The position numbers and the translations under genes are program-made. Shown in pieces: positions 23,139 through 32,121 of a DNA stretch of 64,000 nt; the first letter of the stretch is position 1, and each line of letters starts with the position of its first letter. The stretch is from Pseudomonas fontis. GTDB lineage: Bacteria > Pseudomonadota > Gammaproteobacteria > Pseudomonadales > Pseudomonadaceae. Location of the stretch: assembly GCF_028656955.1 (NCBI RefSeq), contig NZ_JAMDGY010000009.1, positions 1 to 64,000 of the forward strand, given 5' to 3'. The notes below the pieces were generated by a model. The model made no database searches. It saw only the letters and a list, made by a program, of their open reading frames with translations, and had not been told where the DNA came from.

Positions 23139-24397
23139 TGGCTCAAATCACGGACCAAGGAATCACCGGGCGCTCGCTGAACGAGTACCTCGGCGACATT
23201 AAAGAAAAGACGCTGGCGATTGACCCTGAATGGAACATTGACCCAGACAGCCCGGACGGCCAGCGGATCGGCATCGAAGCCGAGATGTTCGCCAACCTTG
23301 ACGAGGCGGTAGTCGCAGCCTATCGCAGCAAGGATCCGGACAGCGCCACCGGTGAAGCTCTGCGCGACATCGGCAAAATCTCAGGTATCCCGATCCGAGA
23401 GGCGACCTATTCAGTCGCACCAATCACCGTGACCGGGCAGACAGGAACCCCTATTCCAGCTCAGTCGCAGGTCAGAAGCAGAATTGACAACACCGTTTGG
23501 CTAACCACTGCCTCGATAGTCATAGGCGTAGGTCAAACAGCTACCGGCTTCGCAACGTGCACAACCCCGGGCCGGGTTCTCGCGTCTCCGGGCGATCTGA
23601 CGATCATTGGCACCCCTATCGGCGGGTGGTCGTCCGTTACCAATGGGGAGGCGGCTGCCGGTGTTGCGGCGGAAAGCGACGAAGACTTCCGTATCCGCAG
23701 GAATAACGGTGTGTCACGCGCCGGCAGCAACATGCGGGACAACATGGAAGCGAACATCGCTAGCGTCCCTGGTGTTACCGACGTCAAGGTGCTGGAAAAC
23801 AGCAGCGACTCTCCTTTCGACGTTGACGGCGTCCCTTACACCGGCATTGCAGTGATTGTGAATGGTGGCTCTGACGCTGATATTGGCCTGGCCATGTATC
23901 AAAAGCACAATCCCGGCACGCCGATGCTTCCGCGTTACAGTTCGAAGACCGACACCTGGGTAGATCCGCCAGGTGCGAACGGCGTCAAGGTCGACGTGAC
24001 CTCTCCCGTCACGGGCAACAAGGCGGTCATGACCTTCCAGCGCGCGACAGGCCTGCCAATATTTGTGGCCATCACGATCCAGCGAGAGGGCGACCTCCCT
24101 TCAAATATTGAAGATCTCATAAAAAAAGCGGTTATCGCCGATTCGACCCGAAGCCTATTCAGTGGCGAGACCACCACTGGCTTTAACAGGGGCGGGTATG
24201 ACATCGGCGAGAAGGTCCCACCGGGCCGGATATACACACCAGTCAACAAGGTGCTTGGTCAGTATGGTGACAGTTACATCACTTCCTTGACGATTGGGAT
24301 TTCCGCGGTAGCTCAAGGCTTAACGCCGATACAGCCGACGATTGCCCAGATAGCCACTTTTGACCCTGACAACATTCAAGTCACGGTGATTCCATGA
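23138..24397 (+). CDS. Baseplate J/gp47-like protein
   Basis: The 419-residue product is a baseplate J family member: GRSLNEYLGDIKEKTLAIDP at the N-terminus, GTPIPAQSQVRSRIDNTVW, then the characteristic NGEAAAGVAAESDEDFRIRR and ASVPGVTDVKVLENSSD segments. It forms the iris-like wedge ring of contractile tails. This is one of the strongest markers of a myovirus tail in the window. Confidence 0.93.
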   Translation: MAQITDQGITGRSLNEYLGDIKEKTLAIDPEWNIDPDSPDGQRIGIEAEMFANLDEAVVAAYRSKDPDSATGEALRDIGKISGIPIREATYSVAPITVTGQTGTPIPAQSQVRSRIDNTVWLTTASIVIGVGQTATGFATCTTPGRVLASPGDLTIIGTPIGGWSSVTNGEAAAGVAAESDEDFRIRRNNGVSRAGSNMRDNMEANIASVPGVTDVKVLENSSDSPFDVDGVPYTGIAVIVNGGSDADIGLAMYQKHNPGTPMLPRYSSKTDTWVDPPGANGVKVDVTSPVTGNKAVMTFQRATGLPIFVAITIQREGDLPSNIEDLIKKAVIADSTRSLFSGETTTGFNRGGYDIGEKVPPGRIYTPVNKVLGQYGDSYITSLTIGISAVAQGLTPIQPTIAQIATFDPDNIQVTVIP

Positions 24398-25053
24398 TCA
24401 TGGACCACGTCGAGCGCGCCAAATCTCGAATCATTAACGAGTATCGCGGCAAGAACAGGATGGTCAGATGGGCGACCATTGCACCAGAGATCTCAAACGA
24501 CCGCATCGAGCGACCACTTGATCAAATCTATGGGAGCTACGACGTAGACACCGTGTCGGGAGAGATGCTTGACATCATTGGTCGAATCGTTGGGGTTGCT
24601 CGCCCAATACTGCGTGACGCCGAGTTCGATGTCTTTGGATATGCAGGGAACGATAGCTACACCAATTACAACATCGCCCCATATATCGGTGATGGCGAAG
24701 CCATTGACGCGCCACTTAATAATGATCTTTACCGAAAGCTGATCAAAGCGAAGATTGCAAGAAACATAAGTGATGGAACTGCCGACAGCATCATTCAACT
24801 CGTCGAAATAATCATAGGCGTGAAAGTTACCGCGCTTGTCGATAATGGCGATAAGTCATTTGATCTCGGCGTTGCATCTCAGTTGGACAATACGACCCTT
24901 TACCTGATTGAGAATTTCGACCTGATACCAAGGCCGCAAGGCACAAGGATTGGCCAAGTGTTTGTGCTCCCTCCCGAAATTGACGAAATAGAATCGTCCT
25001 CATCGCATATTTATGAGTACGGAAACTTCACCCTCCCCGGAGATTTAGCCTAA
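24394..25053 (+). CDS. DUF2612 baseplate-peripheral protein
   Basis: A 219-residue product matching DUF2612: YDVDTVSGEMLDIIGRIVGVARP, LYRKLIKAKIARNISDGTAD, then a C-terminal beta region. In related phages it follows baseplate J, as gpI follows gpJ in P2, and probably anchors the fibres. It overlaps the J gene by four bases. Confidence 0.82.
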   Translation: MIMDHVERAKSRIINEYRGKNRMVRWATIAPEISNDRIERPLDQIYGSYDVDTVSGEMLDIIGRIVGVARPILRDAEFDVFGYAGNDSYTNYNIAPYIGDGEAIDAPLNNDLYRKLIKAKIARNISDGTADSIIQLVEIIIGVKVTALVDNGDKSFDLGVASQLDNTTLYLIENFDLIPRPQGTRIGQVFVLPPEIDEIESSSSHIYEYGNFTLPGDLA

Positions 25054-25910
25054 TGGCACGACAGCCTTTTAACATCCGATGGGCTCAGGGTGTCGAGTCC
25101 GAAGACAATCTGAACAGCTTCAAGGATCCGGGCGACGTTCGCGTGAGCACTGGGTGGGAGGGTGGGCAGGATAAGGATGCGCCGCCGGCAGGTCAGGAAA
25201 ATTGGTGGCACAACAGAGCAGATTCTGCTTTCCAGGGGATTGAGCGAAACGGCGTTATGGCCTGGCATGCGCAGGCTCAATACGAGGTTGGCGCGCCCAC
25301 CAGGGCGACAGATGGGAATTACTACGAGAGCCTGGCATTCCCGAATGTCGGCAACAACCCGGTAAGCACGTCCGGATTCTGGCGATTCATTGGCTCGTCG
25401 TTCTTCTCAAACTATGACCCGGGCGATATCAAAACTGTCGCGCACAACAACATCCCGAGCCCTGGCTGGCTGAAGTGCAACGGTGCAGCAGTAGAAAAGG
25501 CTTCATACCCAAGACTTTTTTCCGCGATTGGAACAACTTGGAACACTGGTGGTGAGACGCCATCACAGTTCAGGCTTCCCGATTTTCGCGGAGAGTTCTT
25601 AAGGGGCTTCAATGATGGTCGCGGCACAGATCCTGGCCGGGTGTTCGGGTCGTATCAGCAAGGCACCACGCATGCATATGCAGAAGGCCCAGGAGATAAT
25701 GGAGCAGTAGGGTCAAGGTGGTCTGACGCCTTGCATTTCTATGACCTTCAAACAAAAGAAGAGTCCGCCTTTTACAATCCTGACGCGTATGCATCGGGAC
25801 CAATCTATCCCGCTGGAACCACATACCAGATTATCCCCAACTCTGTGATTCTCACTACATTCAAGTCCCGGCCAAGAAACAAGACCGTTAACTACTGGAT
25901 ACGGTATTGA
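25053..25910 (+). CDS. Tail fibre with phage collar domain
   Basis: A 285-residue protein. The N-terminal region (FNIRWAQGVESEDN and a carbohydrate-module-like ARPTRATDGN-type stretch) should bind the baseplate. The C-terminal half contains the tail collar domain (PF07484): PGDIKTVAHNNIPSPGWLKC, NGAAVEKASYPRLFSAIG and FRLPDFRGEFLRGFNDGRG. It is likely involved in host recognition. A small gene follows after three bases. Confidence 0.85.
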   Translation: MARQPFNIRWAQGVESEDNLNSFKDPGDVRVSTGWEGGQDKDAPPAGQENWWHNRADSAFQGIERNGVMAWHAQAQYEVGAPTRATDGNYYESLAFPNVGNNPVSTSGFWRFIGSSFFSNYDPGDIKTVAHNNIPSPGWLKCNGAAVEKASYPRLFSAIGTTWNTGGETPSQFRLPDFRGEFLRGFNDGRGTDPGRVFGSYQQGTTHAYAEGPGDNGAVGSRWSDALHFYDLQTKEESAFYNPDAYASGPIYPAGTTYQIIPNSVILTTFKSRPRNKTVNYWIRY

Positions 25911-25913
25911 ACT

Positions 25914-26117
25914 ATGAAATTGTTCCCAGGGCAAAAGCTCGTCTATCAGACCGATCACGAACAAGTTTTTATCGGAGAGTCAGCTGCAGATCCAGACCCT
26001 CAGTCTCCAGGCAACTGGCTTGTGCCTGCGGGCTGCGTAGAGGTTAAGCCCCCGCCAATACCAGTCGGTAAAAAAGCCCAATGGGCCGAATACAAATGGA
26101 AAATAATCAGTAAGTAG
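25914..26117 (+). CDS. Small protein after tail fibre, possible fibre-assembly remnant
   Basis: A 67-residue product ending in VGKKAQWAEYKWKIISK. The VGKKAQW motif recalls the middle of tail fibre assembly chaperones, which normally follow fibre genes and are longer. It may be a shortened chaperone or an independent small protein. Confidence 0.55.
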   Translation: MKLFPGQKLVYQTDHEQVFIGESAADPDPQSPGNWLVPAGCVEVKPPPIPVGKKAQWAEYKWKIISK

Positions 26118-26124
26118 GTGGTTT

Positions 26125-26574
26125 ATGGAGCGCAAGCGCAAGCGTCACTTCAGCGACAAGATGGAAAAGTTCTGTCTTGCCTACGTCGAGACAGCTAACG
26201 CAGCGGAGTCCTATCGAATCGCCTACAACACTGAAAACATGGCTACGGCCACTATCGGCCGAGAAGGCTACAACACCCTACAGAAGTCCCAGGTTCAAGC
26301 CAGGCTCGAAGAATTAAGGAAGAAAGTCATGGAGCGTCACGAAATCACCGTGGACACGCTCCTTGCCGAGCTGGAGGAGGCAAGGAAGGCCGCGCTGGAT
26401 GCCGACACACCTCAGACATCCGCAGCCGTCTCGGCCACCATGGGCAAGGCTAAGCTTTTGGGCTTGGACAAGAAGATCGTGGAGCTCACCGGAAAGAACG
26501 GAGCGCCGATTGAAACCAGTTCGACAGTCACGGTTGACCAGAAGGCCTTGAACTCTGTACTGGGCTGCCTATGA
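26125..26574 (+). CDS. terS: Terminase small subunit
   Basis: The 149-residue product fits the Terminase_2 family: FSDKMEKFCLAYVETANAAE, SYRIAYN, EGYNTLQKSQVQARLEEL and ITVDTLLAELEEARKAA. It recognises the packaging site on phage DNA and presents it to the large subunit. GGTGG lies before ATG 26125. The gene is placed after the tail fibre rather than before the portal, an unusual module order. Confidence 0.9.
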   Translation: MERKRKRHFSDKMEKFCLAYVETANAAESYRIAYNTENMATATIGREGYNTLQKSQVQARLEELRKKVMERHEITVDTLLAELEEARKAALDADTPQTSAAVSATMGKAKLLGLDKKIVELTGKNGAPIETSSTVTVDQKALNSVLGCL

Positions 26575-28181
26575 GCAAGCTGCTCGACTGGGATGTAATG
26601 AGCAGCGCAGAACGACAAGCAGCAAAACTGATCAGCGAGCATTCGCCGCTGTCGTTCATGCGCGTTTTTTTCCAGCTGAACCAGGGCATGAAGATGCTCT
26701 GCAACTGGCACCACCGCTACATGGACCATACAGCTTTGAGGGTGCTGTCTGGTGAGCTTAAGAACGTCGTGTTCAACATGCCGCCAGGCGGCACCAAGAC
26801 CGAATTCTGGTCTATCCATGTGCCTTCATACGCCATGACTAAGTTTGACCGCACGCGAACGCTCAATGTCTCCTACTCCAAGGCTTTGGTTGAGGAAAAC
26901 TCGAACCGCATCAAATCGATAATCACCAGTGATGAATATCAGGATTTGTGGCCGTGCGACATAGGAAAGGCCGACGTGGCCAACTGGGTCATCACCGACG
27001 AGCGCGGACGCAATAAGCACCAGATCTTCAGCCGGTCGACTGGCGGACAGATCACCGGCGTGCGCGGCGGCTACATATCAGAAGGATTCACCGGCTTCAT
27101 TAACCTGGATGATCCGGAGAAGGCCGACAGCGCTTTCAGCGCGACTATGCGGGCCAAGGCTCAACGTATTGTTACCAACACCCTGCGAAGTCGTAGGGCT
27201 TCTCCAGATACGCCTGTCATCTGTACCCAGCAACGCCTACACACAGACGATGTGTCCGGCTTCCTTCTGAAGGGCGGAATGGGTCTGGACTTTGCGCACA
27301 TCAAGGTTCCGGCCCTAGTCACGCGTGAATACATCTCCAGCCTGCCTGACGAGATACGCGAACACGCCGAGCGAGACGTTTTTGGCGGTCCGTCAATCAT
27401 CCGTGGCGGCGTGGAATACTGGTCGTACTGGCCAGCCAAGGAAACGGTCGCTGACCTTATGGCGCTGTGGGATCGCGACCCATACACCATGGTCAGCCAG
27501 TACCAGCAAGAGCCCGTAGCACTGACTGGCGGAATGATCGATGCGGACTGGTTCAAGACCTACGAGCAGTTGCCGTTTCTGGTGTGGCGCGGCGTATACG
27601 TCGATACCGCACAGAAAACCGACGAGCAGCACGACTTCTCAGTGTTCAGCCATTGCGGCCTGGGCGTTGACGGAAACCTCTACATCATCGATGTGCATCG
27701 GGGCAAATGGGACGCGGGCGATCTGGAAACAGAAGCCTTGCGCATCTGGCATAAGTGGAAAGACTGGGATCAGTTCCGTCCGGCCGCCCTTCGATACATG
27801 CGGGTGGAGGACAAGTCGTCAGGCACCGGCCTGATTCAAACCATCAGCAAGAAAGGATCCATCCCAATTGAGCCTCAGCCGCGCGGGCCAGCGGCAAACA
27901 AGGTTACCCGTTGCATGGATGCGGTGCCTTGGATCAAGTCGGGTCGGGTTTTCGTGCCAGCAATTTTCGATGACCAGGGCCGAAAGATAGAGCATGTGAA
28001 GGATCATCGTGGCGAAACAATCGCCAGCACCGACTGGGTCGCGCCATTCCTTACGGAAGCATCAGCCTTCACGGCCGACGACAGTCACGACCACGACGAC
28101 CAGGTAGACACCATGTTCGACGCAGTCGCGGACATGCTCATCAGTAACAGCGGCGACTTCTTCTCCGGCAACTGGCTTTAA
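26571..28181 (+). CDS. terL: Terminase large subunit
   Basis: A 536-residue packaging motor and nuclease. The ATPase part has a Walker A-like PPGGTKTE (about 71-78) and Walker B GFINLDD (about 175-181). The nuclease part has VYVDTAQ with Asp at about 345 and a C-terminal DHDDQVDTMFDA, giving the acidic cluster of an RNase H-type fold. It pumps DNA through the portal and cuts it. It overlaps the small subunit gene by four bases. Confidence 0.95.
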   Translation: MSKLLDWDVMSSAERQAAKLISEHSPLSFMRVFFQLNQGMKMLCNWHHRYMDHTALRVLSGELKNVVFNMPPGGTKTEFWSIHVPSYAMTKFDRTRTLNVSYSKALVEENSNRIKSIITSDEYQDLWPCDIGKADVANWVITDERGRNKHQIFSRSTGGQITGVRGGYISEGFTGFINLDDPEKADSAFSATMRAKAQRIVTNTLRSRRASPDTPVICTQQRLHTDDVSGFLLKGGMGLDFAHIKVPALVTREYISSLPDEIREHAERDVFGGPSIIRGGVEYWSYWPAKETVADLMALWDRDPYTMVSQYQQEPVALTGGMIDADWFKTYEQLPFLVWRGVYVDTAQKTDEQHDFSVFSHCGLGVDGNLYIIDVHRGKWDAGDLETEALRIWHKWKDWDQFRPAALRYMRVEDKSSGTGLIQTISKKGSIPIEPQPRGPAANKVTRCMDAVPWIKSGRVFVPAIFDDQGRKIEHVKDHRGETIASTDWVAPFLTEASAFTADDSHDHDDQVDTMFDAVADMLISNSGDFFSGNWL

Positions 28182-28257
28182 CCCAACCCCCTAGCACGCC
28201 CCAACTTTCGTTGGCCGACCCCGGCTGCGCTCATTAAACACGCCCCAAGGAAACGAC

Positions 28258-30270
28258 ATGACTGACCAGACTCAGCGACTTGAGATCGCCACAGTTCGCG
28301 CGGAGATCGGTAGCAACATCACCTTTCGATTCAATAATGACGCGATTGATGCGGGCGGCATCCCAACCGAATCAGGCGACATCAAAAACCTGAAGCTGAT
28401 CATAAAGGAGATCGAGGACAAGGCCAGTGTGTCTACCACGATTTACCCGACAGTTTCGGCGGGGCTTGCTGCTACCCCAGAAGGAGGCATGTTTCTTGTC
28501 GCTTCAAGCGAAGAAGATGAGATCTATGTTGTATGGCGCAAGGTGGGCGGCGTAGCGGTTGATACTGGAAAGCGCACCCTTTCATCGCAGGCGGTAGAGA
28601 CCGCAACAGAGGCCGCCCAGGCAAGCGCTGACGAGTCTGCCGCATCCGCTACTACCGCCCAAGCCGCAGCAACTGCTGCTGTTGCACAATTCCAGTCGCT
28701 CACCTCCACGGCTGAAAATGAGGGCGCTGCAATTGTAGGAAATGCCTACAAGGTAATTAACGCGAGTCAGTATGGATGCGCTGACGGCGAGGATGTAGCG
28801 CTCAGCCTGCAACTCGCTTCAGACGATGCTGATGCTAGAGGTTGGCCGCTCGCACTTGATTTTAAAAACGGAACCTTGAGCGTGCCTGTCGCCTTGCCTC
28901 AGCGAGTTATTGGGTTAGGGTGTGAGTTGGAGGGGGATTTGACTTGGACAGCAAGAAAGTATGCAAGTGGCTCTGAGTTCAAATGCACCAACCTTCTGTT
29001 CGATGGATTCTGGAATCCGGACATTAAAGGGATCGAAGTTTCCAACATATTGACCTTCAGAGGCTTCATTCCAGACTTCGGTGGGTTCTACAGCGTATTT
29101 CAATCTTTCCGAGCCGGCCAGATTGTTTTGGATGCAAGCAAGCAGGCGATTAACGGCAATACGTTTATCGGTATGAACGGTAACAAGGCGGGCGGCCCGG
29201 GCATTCTCATCACCACCTACGGGCAACCCCCGAGCGGCGGCGTCCAAGAGGCACATGGAAACCTTTTTATCGGCGCCGACACCTCGCACTCCACTGGATT
29301 GCGCAACGATATTGTGGGTAATAATCAGACCAACTTCATCCTTGGCGGATACTGCGAGTTAGGAGCATTACCTCTTGGTGATTGGCATATTGGCGTTGCC
29401 GGTATGCACATCGATGGAAGCTCTCTACCAGTGCTTCAGCATCACAACCACTGCCTCGGGATGACCCACCATAGCCCAGCTACAGCAGGCGACAGTATTT
29501 CAGCGTCCCCAGTGAATGCGTGCGTGGGTGGTGATTGGAGTGTTATTGGGGTCAACAATGCACCACCATGCTTCGAGTCCTCATACGCTGCAACACTTAG
29601 TGCGAGAGCGGAAACGCCCTATGGGTACACGGCAGTCTGGGGGGGCGCTGCAACTGGCGCGAACCAATATCTGCAGTGCAGGTTTTCGACACCAACCGGG
29701 CGATTCAGCGGGACATTCATCCTTGAATGCCCCAACGGCCTATTGCCTTATGCGATTGAGGTTTCAGACGGTATTACTACCAGCAACAGACAGGCCAACG
29801 CGGCGGCCAACTTGGGAAATGGATTCTTCTTGTTCAGGGTTTCGGGAGCTGTCCAAAAGAACACTCAGAGCGTTGTCCGATTTTTTGTAACTGCACCGGA
29901 CGGTATGAATCGTCAAATCAGCTTGGGCGCGGCGTTCGTTACTCCATTGAAGGCGGCATTCATGCCAACCTTTACCGAGCCAGCCTCATGCATAACCTCC
30001 TTCTCCGGTGGTCGTGAACACAAAGTCGGCACCGTTACGCAGCCGCTTGTGAATACGGCAGGGGTTCAGTTGGTCACGATCACGTACCCACAGCCGTTCC
30101 GGAACTTTTTGGTGGGGAGCCCGACATTCACTTTTCAGCCTGATGCCGGTTACCAGGGGGCATACTTAAGGCATGAGCTTGTGAGTGCCGACCAATTCAG
30201 TGCCGTGGTGAGGTTCTACTACTCTACGGCATGGGCCGGCAAAATTCTTTGGACCTCGACCAGTCAGTGA
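28258..30270 (+). CDS. Tail spike/fibre protein, receptor-binding
   Basis: The 670-residue product has an N-terminal part shared with phage fibres (IATVRAEIGSNITFRFN), an Ala-rich helical stretch (about 115-155, TEAAQASADESAASATTAQA), a Gly/Asn-rich middle of parallel beta-helix character (NTFIGMNGNKAGGPGILITT) and a beta-rich C-terminus. It most likely binds or degrades surface polysaccharide. No chaperone gene follows; instead a terminator and an acyltransferase gene do. Confidence 0.78.
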   Translation: MTDQTQRLEIATVRAEIGSNITFRFNNDAIDAGGIPTESGDIKNLKLIIKEIEDKASVSTTIYPTVSAGLAATPEGGMFLVASSEEDEIYVVWRKVGGVAVDTGKRTLSSQAVETATEAAQASADESAASATTAQAAATAAVAQFQSLTSTAENEGAAIVGNAYKVINASQYGCADGEDVALSLQLASDDADARGWPLALDFKNGTLSVPVALPQRVIGLGCELEGDLTWTARKYASGSEFKCTNLLFDGFWNPDIKGIEVSNILTFRGFIPDFGGFYSVFQSFRAGQIVLDASKQAINGNTFIGMNGNKAGGPGILITTYGQPPSGGVQEAHGNLFIGADTSHSTGLRNDIVGNNQTNFILGGYCELGALPLGDWHIGVAGMHIDGSSLPVLQHHNHCLGMTHHSPATAGDSISASPVNACVGGDWSVIGVNNAPPCFESSYAATLSARAETPYGYTAVWGGAATGANQYLQCRFSTPTGRFSGTFILECPNGLLPYAIEVSDGITTSNRQANAAANLGNGFFLFRVSGAVQKNTQSVVRFFVTAPDGMNRQISLGAAFVTPLKAAFMPTFTEPASCITSFSGGREHKVGTVTQPLVNTAGVQLVTITYPQPFRNFLVGSPTFTFQPDAGYQGAYLRHELVSADQFSAVVRFYYSTAWAGKILWTSTSQ

Positions 30271-30283
30271 CCTAGCTATGGGC

Positions 30284-30305
30284 GGGGTGCGAAAGCATCC
30301 CTTTT
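30284..30305 (+). terminator. Rho-independent terminator after tail spike
   Basis: The stem GGGGTGC / GCATCCC (one G-T) capped by a GAAA tetraloop is followed by TTTTC. It ends the late structural transcript and separates the acyltransferase gene. Confidence 0.75.
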
Positions 30306-30377
30306 CATATGATTAGATAGAAAAAAACCTCAATGAATGGTTAGATACCAATCCATTTTTAATCCAGTAGCTCGGTA

Positions 30378-31445
30378 ATGACTGACAAGCCTCAGATAGA
30401 TTTTATTCAAGCGCTAAGAGCCATTGCAGCAATGATGGTTTTGATTTGGCATTTTAGGCCGCAGGTTAAAGGAGATCTTGAGGTTTCAGCCCTAACACTT
30501 TTTTTCTCTAACGGGTTTTCTGGCGTTGATATTTTTTTTGTTATCAGCGGTTTTATTATGGTTTATTCAACTGGCGGTCGCCCTGGTGGTGCAAGAAGTG
30601 CACTAGAGTTTTTGGCTAAGCGGTTTTCTAGAATATGGCCTCTCTATGCTTTCGGTACCGCTCTATATGTTTTATTTCTTATGTATCTTGGCTGGATGAC
30701 TACAGGGGAATACATAAAAACAGCATTGAGTCTTGTTTTTTACCCCGTGTCTCCTGCTCCAGCTCTAGATGTTGGGTGGACGTTGAATATAGAAATGTAT
30801 TTCTATCTCGTATTTGCTGTTTGTTTGTTTTTTGATCGTCTCCGATGGCTGGCTGCTGGCGTTTGGATAGCCCTGACAGTGATTACACAGAATCTCATAT
30901 CTGATTTTTCATCGATTCCTGAAAATCTTGAATTTATTGTTCCTGTTTTAACTCAAGCAATACACCCGTGCATTCCTGAATTCTTCGCTGGGATGTTGAT
31001 TGCCTGCTTTTTCATGTCTAATTTCAAGGTTGCTAAATCTGTAGGTCTTCCGGTTGCAGGGGTTCTAGTTTCATTTGCTACCTGGCAGTATTTAGGAGGG
31101 TTCTATAATAAGCCAGGGATTTACGGGATGGGTTCAGGAGCTATAGCTCTTGTTCTTGGATTCGCAATTGCGGAAAAGTCAGGTTGCGGATGGCGTCCAG
31201 GGCCTATTCTTATGTGGATTGGGAAAATATCTTTTTCTATATACATATTGCATACGACTGTGGGGCTTGTAGTGACGAGGGCGCTAAGCGGCACCTTTCT
31301 TTCCGGCTATCTTAATGGTGTAGGGTACATTGTATTTCTTACTGTTTTGATTCTGGCGCTATCTGCGCTTACACATGAGTACATTGAAAAACGTCTAAGC
31401 TCTATGCTTAGCAGGCGCCTTTCCAGATGTTTGGCTCGGTCTTGA
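30378..31445 (+). CDS. Acyltransferase 3 family O-acyltransferase (lysogenic conversion)
   Basis: A 355-residue membrane protein of the acyltransferase 3 (OafA/YrhL) family, with about ten hydrophobic segments, the N-terminal FIQALRAIAAMMVLIWHFRP with its catalytic-type His, and GVDIFFVISGFIMVY. Such enzymes add acetyl groups to O-antigen; phage-borne copies change serotype and block related phages that use the same receptor. The gene is visibly richer in A and T than its neighbours, sits alone between two terminators and follows the spike gene, all signs of a recently acquired moron. The substrate is not known. Confidence 0.88.
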   Translation: MTDKPQIDFIQALRAIAAMMVLIWHFRPQVKGDLEVSALTLFFSNGFSGVDIFFVISGFIMVYSTGGRPGGARSALEFLAKRFSRIWPLYAFGTALYVLFLMYLGWMTTGEYIKTALSLVFYPVSPAPALDVGWTLNIEMYFYLVFAVCLFFDRLRWLAAGVWIALTVITQNLISDFSSIPENLEFIVPVLTQAIHPCIPEFFAGMLIACFFMSNFKVAKSVGLPVAGVLVSFATWQYLGGFYNKPGIYGMGSGAIALVLGFAIAEKSGCGWRPGPILMWIGKISFSIYILHTTVGLVVTRALSGTFLSGYLNGVGYIVFLTVLILALSALTHEYIEKRLSSMLSRRLSRCLARS

Positions 31446-31546
31446 TGGCAAGTAGGGTATTCCTCCATGTTATTGACTGATCCCTACAAGATCGCAGTTT
31501 TGCGCTTCGATTCGTATCCTGATATTTACAACTGAAATTTCTTAAG

Positions 31547-31571
31547 GCCCGCCAATTGAGCGGGCTTTTTT
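31547..31571 (+). terminator. Rho-independent terminator before endolysin
   Basis: A perfect GCCCGC / GCGGGC stem with a seven-base loop is followed by six T, about 100 bases after the acyltransferase stop. Confidence 0.85.
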
Positions 31572-31587
31572 GTGCCTGGAGAAAAGC

Positions 31588-32121
31588 ATGCCGATCACCG
31601 AGCAGCAGCTGCTGCAGATCCTCTCGAACGCCGGCCACCAAGCCGGCGTTTTTGTTCCTGTGCTGAATACGGCTATGGCCAAGTATGGAATCGTCACGCG
31701 ACTGCGCCTGGCCGCCTTCATCGCCCAGGTCGGGCATGAGTCGGGTCAGTTCCGCTGGCTGAAGGAGTTGTGGGGCCCAACGGCTCAACAGGCCGGGTAC
31801 GAAGGCCGCTCCGATCTGGGCAACACCGTAAAGGGTGACGGCTCCAAGTACCGTGGCCGTGGGCTGATCCAAGTCACCGGCCGGGCCAACTATGCGGCGT
31901 GCGGCGATGCCTTGGGCCTGGGCCTGGTCAATCAGCCCGAGCTGCTCGAGCTGCCCCAGCACGCGGCGATGTCGGCTGCCTGGTTCTGGTCTACCAAGGG
32001 GCTCAACACGCTGGCGGATCAGGGGGAGTTCACGAAGATCACGCGGCGCATCAATGGCGGACTCACAGGCCAGGCCGATCGCCAGGCGCTATACGACAAG
32101 GCGCTGAAGGTGCTGGCATGA
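31588..32121 (+). CDS. GH19 chitinase-like endolysin
   Basis: The 177-residue product belongs to glycoside hydrolase family 19 as used by Pseudomonas phages: RLAAFIAQVGHESGQFRWLK with the catalytic Glu, YRGRGLIQVTGRANYAACG, and ITRRINGGLTG near the end. It hydrolyses peptidoglycan at lysis. No signal peptide is present, so it needs the holin at 8.8 kb. ATG 31588 has TGGAG upstream; the in-frame codon at 31,570 is inside the terminator region. Confidence 0.93.
   Translation: MPITEQQLLQILSNAGHQAGVFVPVLNTAMAKYGIVTRLRLAAFIAQVGHESGQFRWLKELWGPTAQQAGYEGRSDLGNTVKGDGSKYRGRGLIQVTGRANYAACGDALGLGLVNQPELLELPQHAAMSAAWFWSTKGLNTLADQGEFTKITRRINGGLTGQADRQALYDKALKVLA

Noticed and set aside
28524..28812. Minus-strand open frames inside the tail spike gene
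   Set aside because: They are antisense to a clear coding frame, have Ala-rich shadow composition and no ribosome sites.
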